Below are positions 44,070-55,575 of a DNA stretch of 64,000 nucleotides, one piece after another. The notes beneath the pieces are model-generated. The model made no database searches and was not told where the DNA came from. It worked only from the letters and a program-made list of their open reading frames with translations. Location: contig NC_132970.1 of NCBI RefSeq assembly GCF_047496725.1, positions 23,710,001 through 23,774,000 of the forward strand. The letters are read 5' to 3'. Position 1 is the first letter of the stretch. Every line of letters starts with the position of its first letter. This DNA is from Anoplolepis gracilipes (taxonomy: Eukaryota > Arthropoda > Insecta > Hymenoptera > Formicidae). Position numbers and translations under genes: made by a program.

Positions 44070-45669
44070 TTTTCTTCCCTCCATTGGAAGGAAAGAAAGC
44101 CTCTTTGAACTATTTTGTAAGATTATTTTGGTAACGTGAAATGCTTACAATGTACTGTTAGACATTTTATTTTTCTTTTTGTTATTTATTTTATGTGACA
44201 AAAGAATCTCTTATATTAAAAAAAAACGAAGAAAAATATTATTTTTATACATAAGAAACCATTCTATTAGTTATTTACACAAAGCGTACTAACGCATTAA
44301 ATCGACTTTCTGTCACTCCTTTTGAAAAAAAACATCTACTTTTTTATAAATTCACATTCAGCTTTCGTGCGAAAAGGGTTTGGCATCAAAGATACCTTTT
44401 CAATGAGAACTTAACCCTTGGAGAATTATAGACCGTTATTTACAACCTTCCACTTTCTCTCTATTGACTCAACAAAACACACCGGCACATAACTACCGCC
44501 ACCTCCTGTGTAAGCGTAAGCCGGTTAGCCAGATTCTTCTCTCTGTCGGCGACAGACATCGAACAGCTATCTAGACATCGTCTGCAGTGCATTGAACGCA
44601 GGGGGAATGCACTCATAGAGTAGCGAGGGTACAACCCCGAGGTTATCTCGGGGGGTTCAGGGCTGCAAACGCCACATTAATTAACTGACCACTTGGCACC
44701 TGACCAAAGGTAGCCCTAGCAGACCTTTTTTTTGAAGGTTTTCACGTTTTCGTCAGAAATCAAAACAAAAAATTTCATTCATTCAAAAATTTCATTCAAA
44801 AAGGCCAAGGAACCGTTACATAGTGAAGGGACGTTTTACATAGTGAATGCGACTGACGCCAGACAAGAAGTTGACAACAACGTTTAAATCCGTACCTGTG
44901 AAACCACTCTCGGGATGATGAAATTACTTTTCTTTTACTTAAGGACAACTACTCGGGTTCGATGGAACAAATTTTTCCATGAGGATTCCTGCTGCGCGAG
45001 AGGCACGAGACGCCAAGCAACGAGTTGCTGATAATGGGTTTTTGTCGAGTCTGCTCGAGAGAATAATGAACTGTAGGGTGCATCGATTCTTCGAAACTAC
45101 TCCCCCGACGCTGTTATCCTTCGTATGTCGGTCTCTTTTTGTCTTTCTTTCTCTCTCTTCTGTTTTCAATGACTTAAAAATCAAGAATGCGTCTCATTTT
45201 TATAGGCTCCTTTGACGTATATCCTCAGACGTTAGATGTCTACGTGAGACTTTTAAGATTCACCATACCACAAGAATCTTCCATACAATATTCTATTTTG
45301 TTTAGTACGAAAATAAACAAGACTTGTTTCTTAAACTTTTTATACTCATTGTCAGATTTATTTTTCTGGCGTGTGCCATGTCATTTAGCTGTCAATGCGT
45401 TTTGTATCAATAAAAGTCAAATACTCCATTATAATCATAACAAATAAAAGCACGAGTGAATAGGATTTTGCGTGCTATAAACTAATTTTTGAATAATAAA
45501 ATTATTTTGAATGTTTCCTTTCAAGTAAACATGTTGTACAGTAGATAAAAACAATTAATTTTACCCCTCTCCTATTAGTGAAATTACACAATTATTATAT
45601 ACATTATAAAAATATATTGAAAAAAATAGGAAGTTATAAAATTAAAAGTATTTTTAAAATATACATATA
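44070..45669. other. Interval without recognised gene
   Basis: A GC-richer block at 44450-44730 contains a CCCCGAGGTTATCTCGGGG hairpin and ends near a T8 run (44727). It lacks a convincing tRNA box B. A second patch, 44960-45130, has open frames on both strands. Nothing identified. Confidence 0.4.
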
Positions 45670-46058
45670 CAGGGTGTTCGGCAACAGGTGGGACAAAATT
45701 TAAGGAATGATTCTACACGATAAAATAAGACAAAAATCAAGAATAACAAAATTGCAATATACGCTTCGTTTTTTAGTTATAAATATTTAAAAGTTCGTGT
45801 AAAAGGTATCTAAAGCTCGGCAATTCGCTGCATATTTTTGCGTCACAGAATATTTTGAGAGCGATTCAGTCGATGTAGTCTACGCACGCCAAAAATTTTG
45901 CGGTTTACCATGCTTTGGGCACCTTTTACGCAAATTTTCAAATATTTATAACTAAAAGACGAAGCCTCTATCGCAATTTTGTTATTCTTGATTTTTGTCT
46001 TATTTTATCATGTAGAATCACTCCTTAAATTTTGTCCCACCTGTTGCCGAACATCCTG
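45670..46058 (-). mobile_element. Element Z2, 389 bp palindromic MITE (inverted relative to Z1)
   Basis: CAGGGTGTTCGGCAACAGG at the left and CCTGTTGCCGAACATCCTG at the right, with TA on both sides (45668-45669 and 46059-46060). Its left half matches the reverse complement of the right half of Z1. Confidence 0.88.
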
Positions 46059-46098
46059 TATGTATATTTATATATACATATAAATAGATGGAATATAT

Positions 46099-46139
46099 AA
46101 TTTCCCTTAATATTAACTTTATTAATATTAAGGGAAATT
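46099..46139. repeat. 41-nt perfect hairpin
   Basis: AATTTCCCTTAATATTAA pairs perfectly with TTAATATTAAGGGAAATT around a 5-nt loop, just outside element Z2. Function unknown. Confidence 0.8.
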
Positions 46140-46705
46140 ATTAAACTACATATTAATACAAAACGCTTGTGTCAAATTTATGTGCCAACGATGGCAATTA
46201 ATGTTATTAATGTTATTTTGCCAATAACGAAGAAAGTACCGGATACAGGCTCGCTCGCAAGGAGAATTCAATTATCTCGCCATTGTTTCTCCTTTTGCTG
46301 AGTGCAACGGCACGAAGGTATCTATTTATACCTATCTTGGGAAGATCTTGCATTTTTTTTACGAGACTTCGAGGTAGGTGTTCGAAGTTCCACCTAAGGA
46401 TCCCGGCAGCGGGAACAAGGATACGTATCTCTACCAATCTCCCGACCTGTTCCTTCTAAACTTCTGCATCGGGTACGTATGTAGCTATCAGCCTACGGGG
46501 CAACGAACGACCGGGGTCATTGGCGGACTCCAGTTATCAAGGTTGGGGTCCTTTTCCTTCGGTAGGGAGGAGATCGCCGTTTTCTCCTCGACACGGATCG
46601 ATGAACTTTTCAAGCTCACACCTGTACCACCACCACATTTACATTATCGCACAACCCTTCTCTCGCGTGTGAAATCGATTGCTAGATTGCTAGCTTTGTT
46701 TGTTA
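46140..46705. other. Interval with unidentified open frames
   Basis: A GC-richer block (46220-46680) is open on both strands (minus 46437-46213, plus 46378-46752). No domain recognised. The plus frame runs across the Harbinger boundary at 46706, which argues against it being a gene. Confidence 0.35.
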
Positions 46706-46928
46706 AGCAGCGTATGCACGATGACACTTTTATGTCTAGATCAAGTGTCTAGATTGAATGTCGGCGTGTGTACAGCGCTGAAATCGGTGTCGCTAGAACG
46801 AGTTGCAGTGTCTCGAGTGTTTCTGCAACTTTACGTGTATACATATTGAAACGAGTCTCGCCAAGTGCTCCAGAGTCTCGCCATGCATATATTAAATCTT
46901 TTGGAAATTTTTAGCGACACTTATAACG

Positions 46929-47266
46929 ATGTCGAAGTTTGACTGGACTAAAGATAAAACAAAACTTTTAATATCTCTTTTAGAAGGGCTTTCACATCTG
47001 TGGGATGCCTTACAAACTGATTATAAAAATCGTTTAAAGCGTACGGCTTCAATGGAACAACTTGCGCAACAATTTAATACCGATTCTGGAGAAATCAGTC
47101 GAAACTTTATAATTTAAGGACTTAATTTAATAATAAACTAAAAAAAAGTAGGAAGAGGAAAAGTGGACAAGGAGTTGGTGAAATATATATAAGTAAATGG
47201 GAATTCTTCGAAGCTTTACAACTCATGCAATCTTGTTCAAAATGTACAAAAACTCAAAGCAATATT
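46929..47266 (+). pseudogene. Harbinger accessory protein, MADF/Myb-like domain, exon 1
   Basis: Begins MSKFDWTKDKTKLLISLLEG, then LWDALQTDYKNRLKRTASM and QLAQQFNTDSGEIS, the tryptophan-spaced MADF/Myb-type fold. In Harbinger elements such proteins bring the transposase to DNA. A frameshift near 47110 and one stop interrupt the frame. In the shifted frame, SGQGVGEIYISKWEFFEALQ and QSCSKCTKTQSNI follow to a strong donor ATT|GTAAGTAT at 47267. The intron (47267-48234) holds the whole catalytic exon of the antisense transposase. Its second exon starts at 48235 in phase 0. Confidence 0.85.
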
Positions 47267-47329
47267 GTAAGTATTATATTTTGCAATGTTTAATATTTTA
47301 CATTTAATATTTATATTTTATTACATTGT

Positions 47330-48143
47330 TTAAATATATCTGTATTGCCACGGCACTTCGCCAATAGGTGATACAAAATAATTTTTAAATTCTTCTCGTA
47401 TTTCTTTACTATCAATGCTGTAATTATGTCCGAAATTTCTTTCAAGTGAAAAGAATGAGTTACTAAGTAAATTCTCATCTCTCCAAGTTCCATTTGTTAT
47501 TCCTTCTTCTGTATCGTTATCCAAAACACCAGGTGATGCATAAATTTGTCGTGAATCTCTAATCATTAAAAAATTATGCAAACTTATAATAGCCGAAACG
47601 ACAATTCTGACTTTTTTTCTAATAAAGTAGTTCTCCTTAAAATTCTAAATCTGGTTGCAATCAATCCAAATGCATTTTCCACAATCCGTCTAACTCTTGA
47701 TAATCTGTAGTTGTAAACTCGATTCGGTCCAGGTTGATTTTTATACGGGTATGGTTTTATTATACATAAGATTTAAGTGGAAAAGCATCATCGGCTACAA
47801 CAACGAACGGAATAAGTTTATCTCCTCCCGGTAAAGGTTTTGATTTGGGTATGTTGAATGAATTATTTTCTAGAGCGTTCAATAAAGAGCAATTTTAAAA
47901 AATACCACCATCCGACACTCTTCCATTGCAACCAATATCAGCATAAAGAAATTTATAATTTGCATCAACCATAGCCATCAAAACAATGCTCAACGTTTGT
48001 TTATAATTATAATAAATGCTTCCGCTATGTGCTGGCTTTTGTAAGATATGCTTGCCATCGAGAGCTCCTATGCAGTGGGGAAAATGCCACATTTTTTCAA
48101 ACTCATGTGCAATGTTGTTCCATTCATTCTCCGACGAAGGAAT
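47330..48143 (-). pseudogene. Harbinger transposase (HARBI1-like), catalytic exon
   Basis: Acceptor TTCTTCTTTTGCAG|ATT leads into IPSSENEWNNIAHEFEKMW and CIGALDGKH (first catalytic Asp), then LYADIGCNGRVSDGGIF (second Asp). After stops and frameshifts come FVVVADDAFPLKSYV, YNYRLSRVRRIVENAFGLIA (catalytic Glu) and the tail GTWRDENLLSN...PWQYRYI. Several disruptions between 47581 and 47895. The exon sits wholly inside the intron of the antisense MADF gene. Confidence 0.88.
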
Positions 48144-48234
48144 CTGCAAAAGAAGAATTAGAATTATTATTATTTATTATTATTTTTAAATTATTTTTTA
48201 TTATTATTTATTATTTAGTACTATTTAATTTTAG

Positions 48235-49364
48235 GAATCATATGAAGAAAACGAAAATAAATATTCAGTTTCGGAAGATATATCGAAAAAAAAGAGCAAA
48301 AAATAAAAAATTCATAAAGAAGATGAAATTTTAGAGAAGGCGCTAGAAGTTACGAGCCAGCAAAAAACTCCTGATGATGACGCTCAAATTTTTGGAAATT
48401 TTGTGGCTTCAATATGAAACTTAAGATCAGAAGAATATCGAAGGATACTTAAGGGGTTACACCACCTTGGAGCCTCCAATTTTAAAGCATTTTTAAGAAT
48501 TTTTTTAAAGAAAACTATACAAGGAAAAATTCTTTTTCGGTGTTTATTATGAATATATTGAAGAATATAAAAAATATTTTTTAAAATATTTAATATAAAA
48601 ATTAAGCGCGTGATGGCTATCTTTTTGTACGTGGTTTTGATCGACATGCAAAACGGCGGGCACGATTACTCAGCACTGGTTAGTCGTAGAATAAAAAAAC
48701 AGAAATATTTATTTTCTACATATTCAAAACTAGGGATGTACGTAGCCGTTCTGAGAAATATGTATTTTTGTTAAAATGGCAACGATTTGAAAAAAAATGT
48801 CATTTTTGGCTCTGGGTAATAATTCAAGTTGATCGGATAAAAATTGGCAAAGTTATGCTGCCCGTCGTTTCGAAAAATGCTGTTTCAAGAAAAACGTGTT
48901 TAAAGTTTTTCGTAACAATTTTTCACGCTGAGCGTCATTTGGCGTTTGTTCATTCTATAACTGACCTCGTGTATAAAATAACGGTCAAAATTTTGGTACA
49001 GCCATCTACAGGTACAAAAAAAATTCATAAGAATAAGTGTCGCTTTGCAGGTAACAGGCTCTTTCAACAAGCCGCTTTATACGGTGACGCGCTTGAATAT
49101 ACTCACTCGAAACATCATTTTCCTTTGCGATTTTGAAGTCGGGTTTAATATATATCATTTTTAAGACTATAAGGAATATTTTAAGCAAAAAAAATTCGAT
49201 TTTTTAAAAGTGTCAAGGTGGTGTAACCCTTTAAACGCAAAATCCAAAAAATTATTTTGGAAATGGAAGAATTGGATGATTCGCCTGCAGTAACTCCCAT
49301 GACGAATTCGACATGGTCTACTGATGATGGAAATGATACTGGCAATTTTTTTATTAGTCTGTAA
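48235..49364 (+). pseudogene. Harbinger accessory protein, exon 2, split by a nested element
   Basis: Follows acceptor TTTAATTTTAG|GAA. It encodes acidic/basic linker ESYEENENKYSVSED, then IFGNFVASI, NLRSEEYRRIL and, beyond the nested element, RKIQKIILEMEELDD and a C-terminus at TAA 49362-49364. The FGNFVAS...LRSEEYRRILKRKI pattern resembles the C-terminal interaction motif of MADF-type proteins. Removing the nested 778 bp element and one TTAA copy restores the frame exactly across the insertion. Two stops (TAA near 48304 and TGA near 48414) remain. Confidence 0.78.
48453..49230. mobile_element. 778 bp TTAA-flanked element nested in Harbinger
   Basis: GGGGTTACACCACCTTG at the left and CAAGGTGGTGTAACCCT at the right are inverted ends, bounded by TTAA at 48449-48452 and 49231-49234. 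A TTAA duplication is the hallmark of piggyBac-type transposition. It has a 122-codon open frame (48768-49136, plus) without recognised domain, so it is probably non-autonomous. Confidence 0.85.
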
Positions 49365-49529
49365 TTTGTTCTTTTAATTATAAACTACACTTTTTATAAA
49401 ACTACGCAGTTTATTTCTTTTTGTTTTGTTTAAGTTTTTTGTTTAAAGTTTGTATAATGTTATGTCTGTGTATTTCAATTTTCTTTTGCTCAAATAAATT
49501 TGATGAATTATATAAAAAGTTTTACATAT

Positions 49530-50094
49530 CTTTAAATATTCATTCTTTAAAACCTCAAATATAGCTTGACTGCATTCCGGAATAATTTTGGAAATAGTCT
49601 GCACTGGAATCCTGAATAGATACATAAGAGAGTGATAGGAAAATCGCCTAAGAGAAAATTTTGACATGCATATCAAATAAGTTGAGTAGAGAAAAATTTT
49701 ATGACACATGGTTTACCAGAACTTCAGTTTGACATAACTTTTATTTACATAAATACTTTTTAAATGTCTTATCTGTAGCTAAAAATATTAAAGTTAACGC
49801 TAATCTTTCTCCCGTGGTATGGAATTTCTCATCACGGTATCTTTTTTTTTTTTATTATTGGCGTAACTTTTTCCAGCAAATGATCAAAATCCAATGCTGA
49901 CATACGTAGAAAATTTTTGTACAATCTTTCGTCACCAGATCTTAATTCACAAAGTAATGTGTTGTAACAACTGAAAGTCTCTCTCTTCTTTTAACCCACT
50001 CTTTTATCCACACTTCTCTTTTTCGTCGTCTTTTTCGTTTTCTTTTTATCGTGATATAAGCGGTTAGCATGGCAGCGAGCATACGTTCATCCAT
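49530..50094 (-). pseudogene. Harbinger transposase (HARBI1-like), N-terminal exon
   Basis: Starts MDERMLAAMLTAYITIKRKR and VWIKEWVKRRE. After a frameshift near 49945 it reads ELRSGDERLYKNFLRMS and DFDHLLEKVTP, and after another break, FRIPVQTISKIIPE and CSQAIFEVLKNEYLK. This is the helical N-terminal region of the DDE_Tnp_4 family. The exon ends AAAG|ATATGT, which looks like a consensus GTATGT donor mutated at the invariant G. Its intron (49529-48144) contains exon 2 of the antisense accessory gene. Confidence 0.82.
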
Positions 50095-50616
50095 ATTAAG
50101 TAATACATAAAAACTAAATAGTAGAACACCAGCCGAGTAGACTCCCGATTTAGCCAAAATGTAGAGAAGTGTAGACAAAGGTGATACTTTTTGCCGACAT
50201 TTAAATCCGAAACAAGTGTACGACATTACTCTAGGCTCAAAAATTGCTATACGTGTTGACAGTAAAGACACTGCTGTAGACACAAGTGTCCACTCTAGAT
50301 GTTACGTGTATACGCTGCTTTAGAATTATTGCAACTTTAAATAATTATTGTCTTACGATGATGTTATTGATTTAATAATTGACTTTTGTATTTTTATTTT
50401 TTTATTTAAAAAAATGCAATTTACAATTATATCACACTTCAATAAATAAAAATTTTGAAATTTTGTAATTTGTAATAATGTATTCATAGAACATGTGCAG
50501 AACATGTGTTATTTTGGTGTCCTTCAAACATTCCTTGACACGTTGTTGAATGGCCAACTGTTCTATAACTTAAAGGTCGTACAAGTTTCAAGACTATTCG
50601 AGACGGTGTTATTGTT

Positions 50617-50928
50617 ATGGTCATTCCTGGAAGTGTGGGAGCCGTGGCGACCTTAAATAGGCGCCTTTTCCCAAATATATTCAAGTCGACGCGTGAGATT
50701 AGTGCATGTCCTACTCACATTTCATACATAGAGGAAGAATGCCTTATTAGAGTTCATGGACTTGTTCCTTTTCTCGCTGAAACTCTCCCTGGTTTCTCTT
50801 TAAAACAAGGATCCGTCGTGTCCTTGCAAGGTAGAGGAGATGCAGTGGGGGCGATGCAGCCAGATACGGCAATAAACGCAGGTAACTGCATATATTTCAA
50901 GATCGATCATCGTAAGACAAAAAGCTAA
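50617..50928 (+). CDS. Unidentified 103-codon open frame
   Basis: An uninterrupted frame starting MVIPGSVGAVATLNRRLF and ending INAGNCIYFKIDHRKTKS, in a GC-richer patch just right of the Harbinger end. The antisense strand is open over part of the same region. No signal peptide, membrane segment or known motif. It could be an unrecognised transposon fragment, a retained exon (AACGCAG|GTAACT at about 50880 resembles a weak donor) or chance. I assign no function. Confidence 0.15.
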   Translation: MVIPGSVGAVATLNRRLFPNIFKSTREISACPTHISYIEEECLIRVHGLVPFLAETLPGFSLKQGSVVSLQGRGDAVGAMQPDTAINAGNCIYFKIDHRKTKS

Positions 50929-50993
50929 GTAAAGGTAGTTATAATTTTATTTTAATCTCATTTATTAAATTTCATTTATAATATATATGTACA

Positions 50994-51024
<31 letters not shown>

Positions 51025-54000
51025 TTTTCTTATTGTTATATTATTTATTTTATTTTTATATTTTTATATTTTATATTTAGCATAGAATTTAATACGAGCA
51101 ATTCTATTATATTTATTAAATAAGTCTAATAATTAATTTTGGAGTATATTGTTACCTAGATTTATTAGATAACATAGATAACATAGATTTGTTAAATAAT
51201 ATTCAATAATTTAATCGATAAATAAGTTTATATACAATATATATAACTATACTCTTTATAGTTAATAAAGAACATATTCTATTATCAATTAATATAACAA
51301 TTGTTGTGCATCAATCTAACTGTAGTACATTACTTTATATTAATTTTGTAAATCTTTAAAATTGCATATTTTTTACTGCCCAAACTTAAAACAATGTACA
51401 AAGCATTTCTAGTCAGACGATGCAAAATGCAAAACATGTCTTCATAGAGACAAGTGAACGGTCAGTGTAGAAGATAACAAAGGTAGAAGAAGAAAACATG
51501 GAAAAGAAGAAAAAGGCTCGAGCGTAACCGGTCCAAGGGAAGCTGCGTTCTGATAACCCAGTTTTATGTGCTATCGGTCAGATCGACCTCCCTCGCCTTT
51601 ATCGAAGCGGAACGATCCTAGGTCTACCACCTCCCATGACGCTCGATCATTCAGCCGTGGGCATTCAATGACTAGCAAACTAGCTTGATAGCTTGACTCA
51701 AGCTGTGTCCGTTCATCTTGCACAGCCATTCATATGAATATAATATCCGCGACTCATCCCATATCGACAATTTAGACAGATTTATGTTTATATCTTGGAG
51801 CGTCTCTCATGTAGTTTATGCTTTAATCTTTATACGTCGACACGATTCAGGCACACAGAATCTATTTTTTTGAGAAATTTTTATAAAAAATTAAAATAAG
51901 GTTTACTTTGATTTACTGACTTTATTTTTTTTTTTTTTTTTTTACTAATCTTGTGTATGTACATATATGCTCCTTTCTTAATTCAGAAATAATAGAAGTC
52001 TCATGGTGTCGCAAAATTCATCCTTCAACCTTAAATGATAATAAAAACATTATTGAACATGCAGAAAAGAAATTTATAATATATACTTTTCATTTATAAT
52101 ATATAATATTAATTTAATTTTAAATAAATTTTAAAATTATGTATAGTATTAATTTAATTTTAAAATAAATTTTTCTAATTGTATTTATTTTTGTTCTAAT
52201 TCTAATTAAATTTATCTTTTTGTTTTATACATGCTGCACATCTCTAAAATTATATAATTTTAAATTAAAATCAAAATTATAATTATAATTTTCATGGCAA
52301 CGATTATTATTTGCTAGCATTGAAAGTATTGTTATGCCATTATCTATACATAAAAGGCAAAATTGAATATAACAATATGAATGATATAGAAACACATAAA
52401 TGTAATTTCTGTTACTTTGAAATTATTTCTACATATTTTGTATGTATTATATCATACGTAACATCGATAATTTTATTGTTATAAATTGCAATTTTTATAA
52501 AATATAACTTTATGTTTGTATTATTTTATCATACAAACTAAATCGAGACTAAAGGATATGTTTAATATTTCGCACAATGTAATTGGCATCGATGTTCTCG
52601 CGTGACGAAATGCGCGATGCACGGGGAAGCATAAAGTAAATTAGCAAGCCGTCGTCCATGTAGATGACTGTAACGCGAGTGCGTGATTTGAAAGTGCGAT
52701 AGGTATTCACCCCTGCCGCCCCCCCTCTCCTCACTGCGTCCTTCCCGCTCCCCCGCATGACAGTCAGGAAATTGGGTCGTCGAAAACCATCGATCTTCGC
52801 GATGTGTGCACACGTAGCCGGTGACCAGCTGATCAACGTTTTCCCCTCCCCCCTCCCCCCTTTCCCGGGTTCAACGACCTCCTTGTTCGCCAGCTAGATA
52901 TTTGTGCCTACTTAAAGTGTTTGCACGACAGTGGACACCTCGCTGCAAAATAAACGCCGCCGTATCTCCGCCGCCGTTGCACTTATGCAAGTGCGTCTTT
53001 GCACATCACTCCAGCACGACGTTACGTTTTAACGTCGCTCGCTCATCGACGACTCCTTGTGGACAAACTTCGCCTTAATTTGAGTGCGCAAATATTTTGC
53101 CGCCACGGCGTTTTCACGTCGGCTCCATCCTCTTGCTTGGTTACGAGATTTCGATGGGCAAATTATTATTTTTTTTTTTTTTTTTTTTTTTAAGAAATTC
53201 TATGTTGCCTTGTCGACCTAATATTCAGTTGTTTATGGGTTTTCTTAAAATGGTAATACTATAACACATCAATGATTATTTAGAGATAAAAAATAATTAG
53301 AGAATTACTTTTTTTATTGTCTCATACAGCTTTTGAAATTTGAAGTTCTAACAATAAGAGTCTAAAACACTTAATCGCGGAAACGTAACAATTAAATAAT
53401 AGACAGCCTAGAAATTCGCGTGTTAATCTAACAATAAGAACTAAGCCAATAACACTTTTAAGAAAAATCATCACGATATTTTAGGGATTTTATAGTCCAC
53501 CAAATTTCTCATACGAATTAAAACGAATGTGAAATGGTCCAGATCGATTTCTTCGAACGTATAAAGGGATAATTATGAGAATCCGCTCGTCAGTTCGGGA
53601 TATCGCACAAATTATACACGACAGCTTTTTATTTATTTTTTTTTTTTCCCTCGAAAGTCATTCGCATGGGAATTCACAGATTCAGCATTCGCGCGAACGG
53701 TCGTGCGGCCGACGACCGCGACTTTCTCCTCTTATGCTAATTTTGTTAATATGCTATTTTCACGACTCCTCCTGCCCACGCCATTGTACCGTCCGGTATT
53801 TGGCGGTACAGGTTTAAGAAAGAGAAAGAGGGAAAGAAAGAGAGAAAAAGGAGAACATTCCCCAAAGCTACGATAATTAGAAACAACCAGCTGGCGACTT
53901 ATTACGTAAAATTATATCGACCGTCAACACGGGATCAAATTTAAAAACCTGAAAACTTATTTCCGGTTTATACTTTAATAATGCGTAAAAGAAACTGGTG

Positions 54001-54301
54001 AAAAGTTATTATTTGTTATTATTTATACATTATCTGCGTACTTGTTGTAAATCGTGATTTATAAAATTAACAATATTTATTTTCACTACAAATGATGTAC
54101 AAATGCTATACATGTCTTATTTAAAGAAATGTATAATTACATAAATAAATTATGATATTTATCGATGCAGAAGAATGTCATATCGAAACGTATATACGTT
54201 GCTAATTAATTGATAAAACTATTTATAAATTGCTTTTCTAATTATCTAATAATTCTAATAATAAATATAGCACTTTTGTAAGTAAAAAGAAATTATTGTC
54301 T

Positions 54302-54303
<2 letters not shown>

Positions 54304-54356
<53 letters not shown>
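54304..54356. repeat. (CT)n microsatellite
   Basis: Perfect CT run of about 52 bp. Confidence 0.95.
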
Positions 54357-54362
<6 letters not shown>

Positions 54363-55044
54363 GGCTGCATTAAATCTGACGTTTTTCGACTCTTTTGACA
54401 TCTTTTAATTCTCATTCAATATTTCTTTAGTCTACTTATAATCTGTTTCGCGTTCGCGAATCAACAAACGGGTACAAAGTGTTTTAGAAATATCTATTCC
54501 AGTTTCAAACGAGAGAGAACTTTATTTAAATACATTACATTTAAAAAATGCATATTATGAATGTGAGATTGACGCATTTTTTTTCTCGGCTAGGATCAGT
54601 CGTGTAAAGAAAATAGTAATAAATCCGCAACAAAACGATGGTAAAAGTTTAAAATACGCAATAATACATTTATATTCGTCACATGTTTGGACTTCTTAAA
54701 AGATTGTTCTGACTGCAGAATCGTATCTTGTCAGCGATATTAAAGCCGTCTATCTATCTAGAGCTCTTACCTACCAGACCCAGATAGTATGAGCGTGATA
54801 TCTCTTCTTGCAGTATGGAATGTGCATGCTAGATTGTTTCTCTCATATAAAGCTTTCCTTCGTACAAAACAATCGTTATCGAGTTACATGATGCCTTCAG
54901 AACGTTGACATCAAAACAGGATGTAAGTCTCATGTGTGGATAAATACACATTTCTCTCTAAAAAACGCACAATAATGCCAAACTGCTACGATACAGTATA
55001 TACTGTATCGAGATGTATATATTATTGTTTCTTGTTTGTATGTA

Positions 55045-55575
55045 GGATAAACTCTGGTAAGATGGCCATAGTTTTTAAAAATGCAAAAAAACATACTTTT
55101 ATTTTTGTTATTTTTTAATAGTGTTTGACATATTATCTTCACTGAAGCTTAAATTAGAAATTTTATATTATCAAAATAGTACAACATAAACGTTGGTCAT
55201 CTTACCCAACTTTTAAAAATGACCATAGGGACGGAAGATGGCGATAATATTTATAAAAAAATAATGAAAACAAAAATAAAAATTATAGGTCATGTAACAA
55301 TTTACATATCTTTATAATATGTCTAACGTCGATTACGATAGCTTAACTGTAATTTATTCGATGTTATAACAGGTTTTAGTGGACAAATGAAAAACTTTGT
55401 AGGTAAAATCAAAAGTAAAAATATGATATAAAATTCACAATATCGTTATTTCGAACAATGTATGCACACAAACTGCCGTAAATATCGATTATCTTTGATA
55501 ATGACTAAAAAAGCGCACTATGTAGCGATTATTGAAAAAATTATAGCCTATGGCCATCATACCCTAGTTTACCCC
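55045..55575 (-). mobile_element. Element W2, inverted copy of W1
   Basis: Starts AGGATAAACTCTGGTAAGAT and ends CATCATACCCTAGTTTACCC. It is collinear with the reverse complement of 42774-43370, apart from small deletions. No coding capacity. Confidence 0.8.

Larger units (their letters stand above)
46706..50319. mobile_element. PIF/Harbinger transposon, full length with TTA target duplication
   Basis: Ends AGCAGCGTATGCACG (left) and the complement of AGCAGCGTATACACG (right) are terminal inverted repeats. TTA is duplicated at 46703-46705 and 50320-50322, the 3-bp duplication expected for this superfamily. Inside are two genes on opposite strands: a MADF/Myb-like DNA-binding protein (plus) and a HARBI1-type DDE transposase (minus). 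A 778 bp TTAA-flanked element is nested at 48453-49230. Several stops and frameshifts make it inactive. Confidence 0.93.
50320..55044. other. Non-coding interval
   Basis: AT-rich sequence with GC-richer blocks at 51430-51720, 52590-53170 and 53570-53830, none with a recognisable domain. It includes (TA)n near 50985-51015, poly-T runs at 51926-51944 and 53166-53192, and the CT tract at 54304. Confidence 0.4.

Noticed and set aside
44450..44735. Possible Pol III gene: hairpin, GGTTCAGGGC and T8 run
   Set aside because: GTTCAGGGC does not fit a B box (GWTCRANNC). There is no A box at the right spacing and no tRNA cloverleaf.
46378..46752. 124-codon plus-strand frame
   Set aside because: It crosses the Harbinger left boundary at 46706, so its C-terminus is transposon sequence. 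The opposite strand is also open and no domain is seen.
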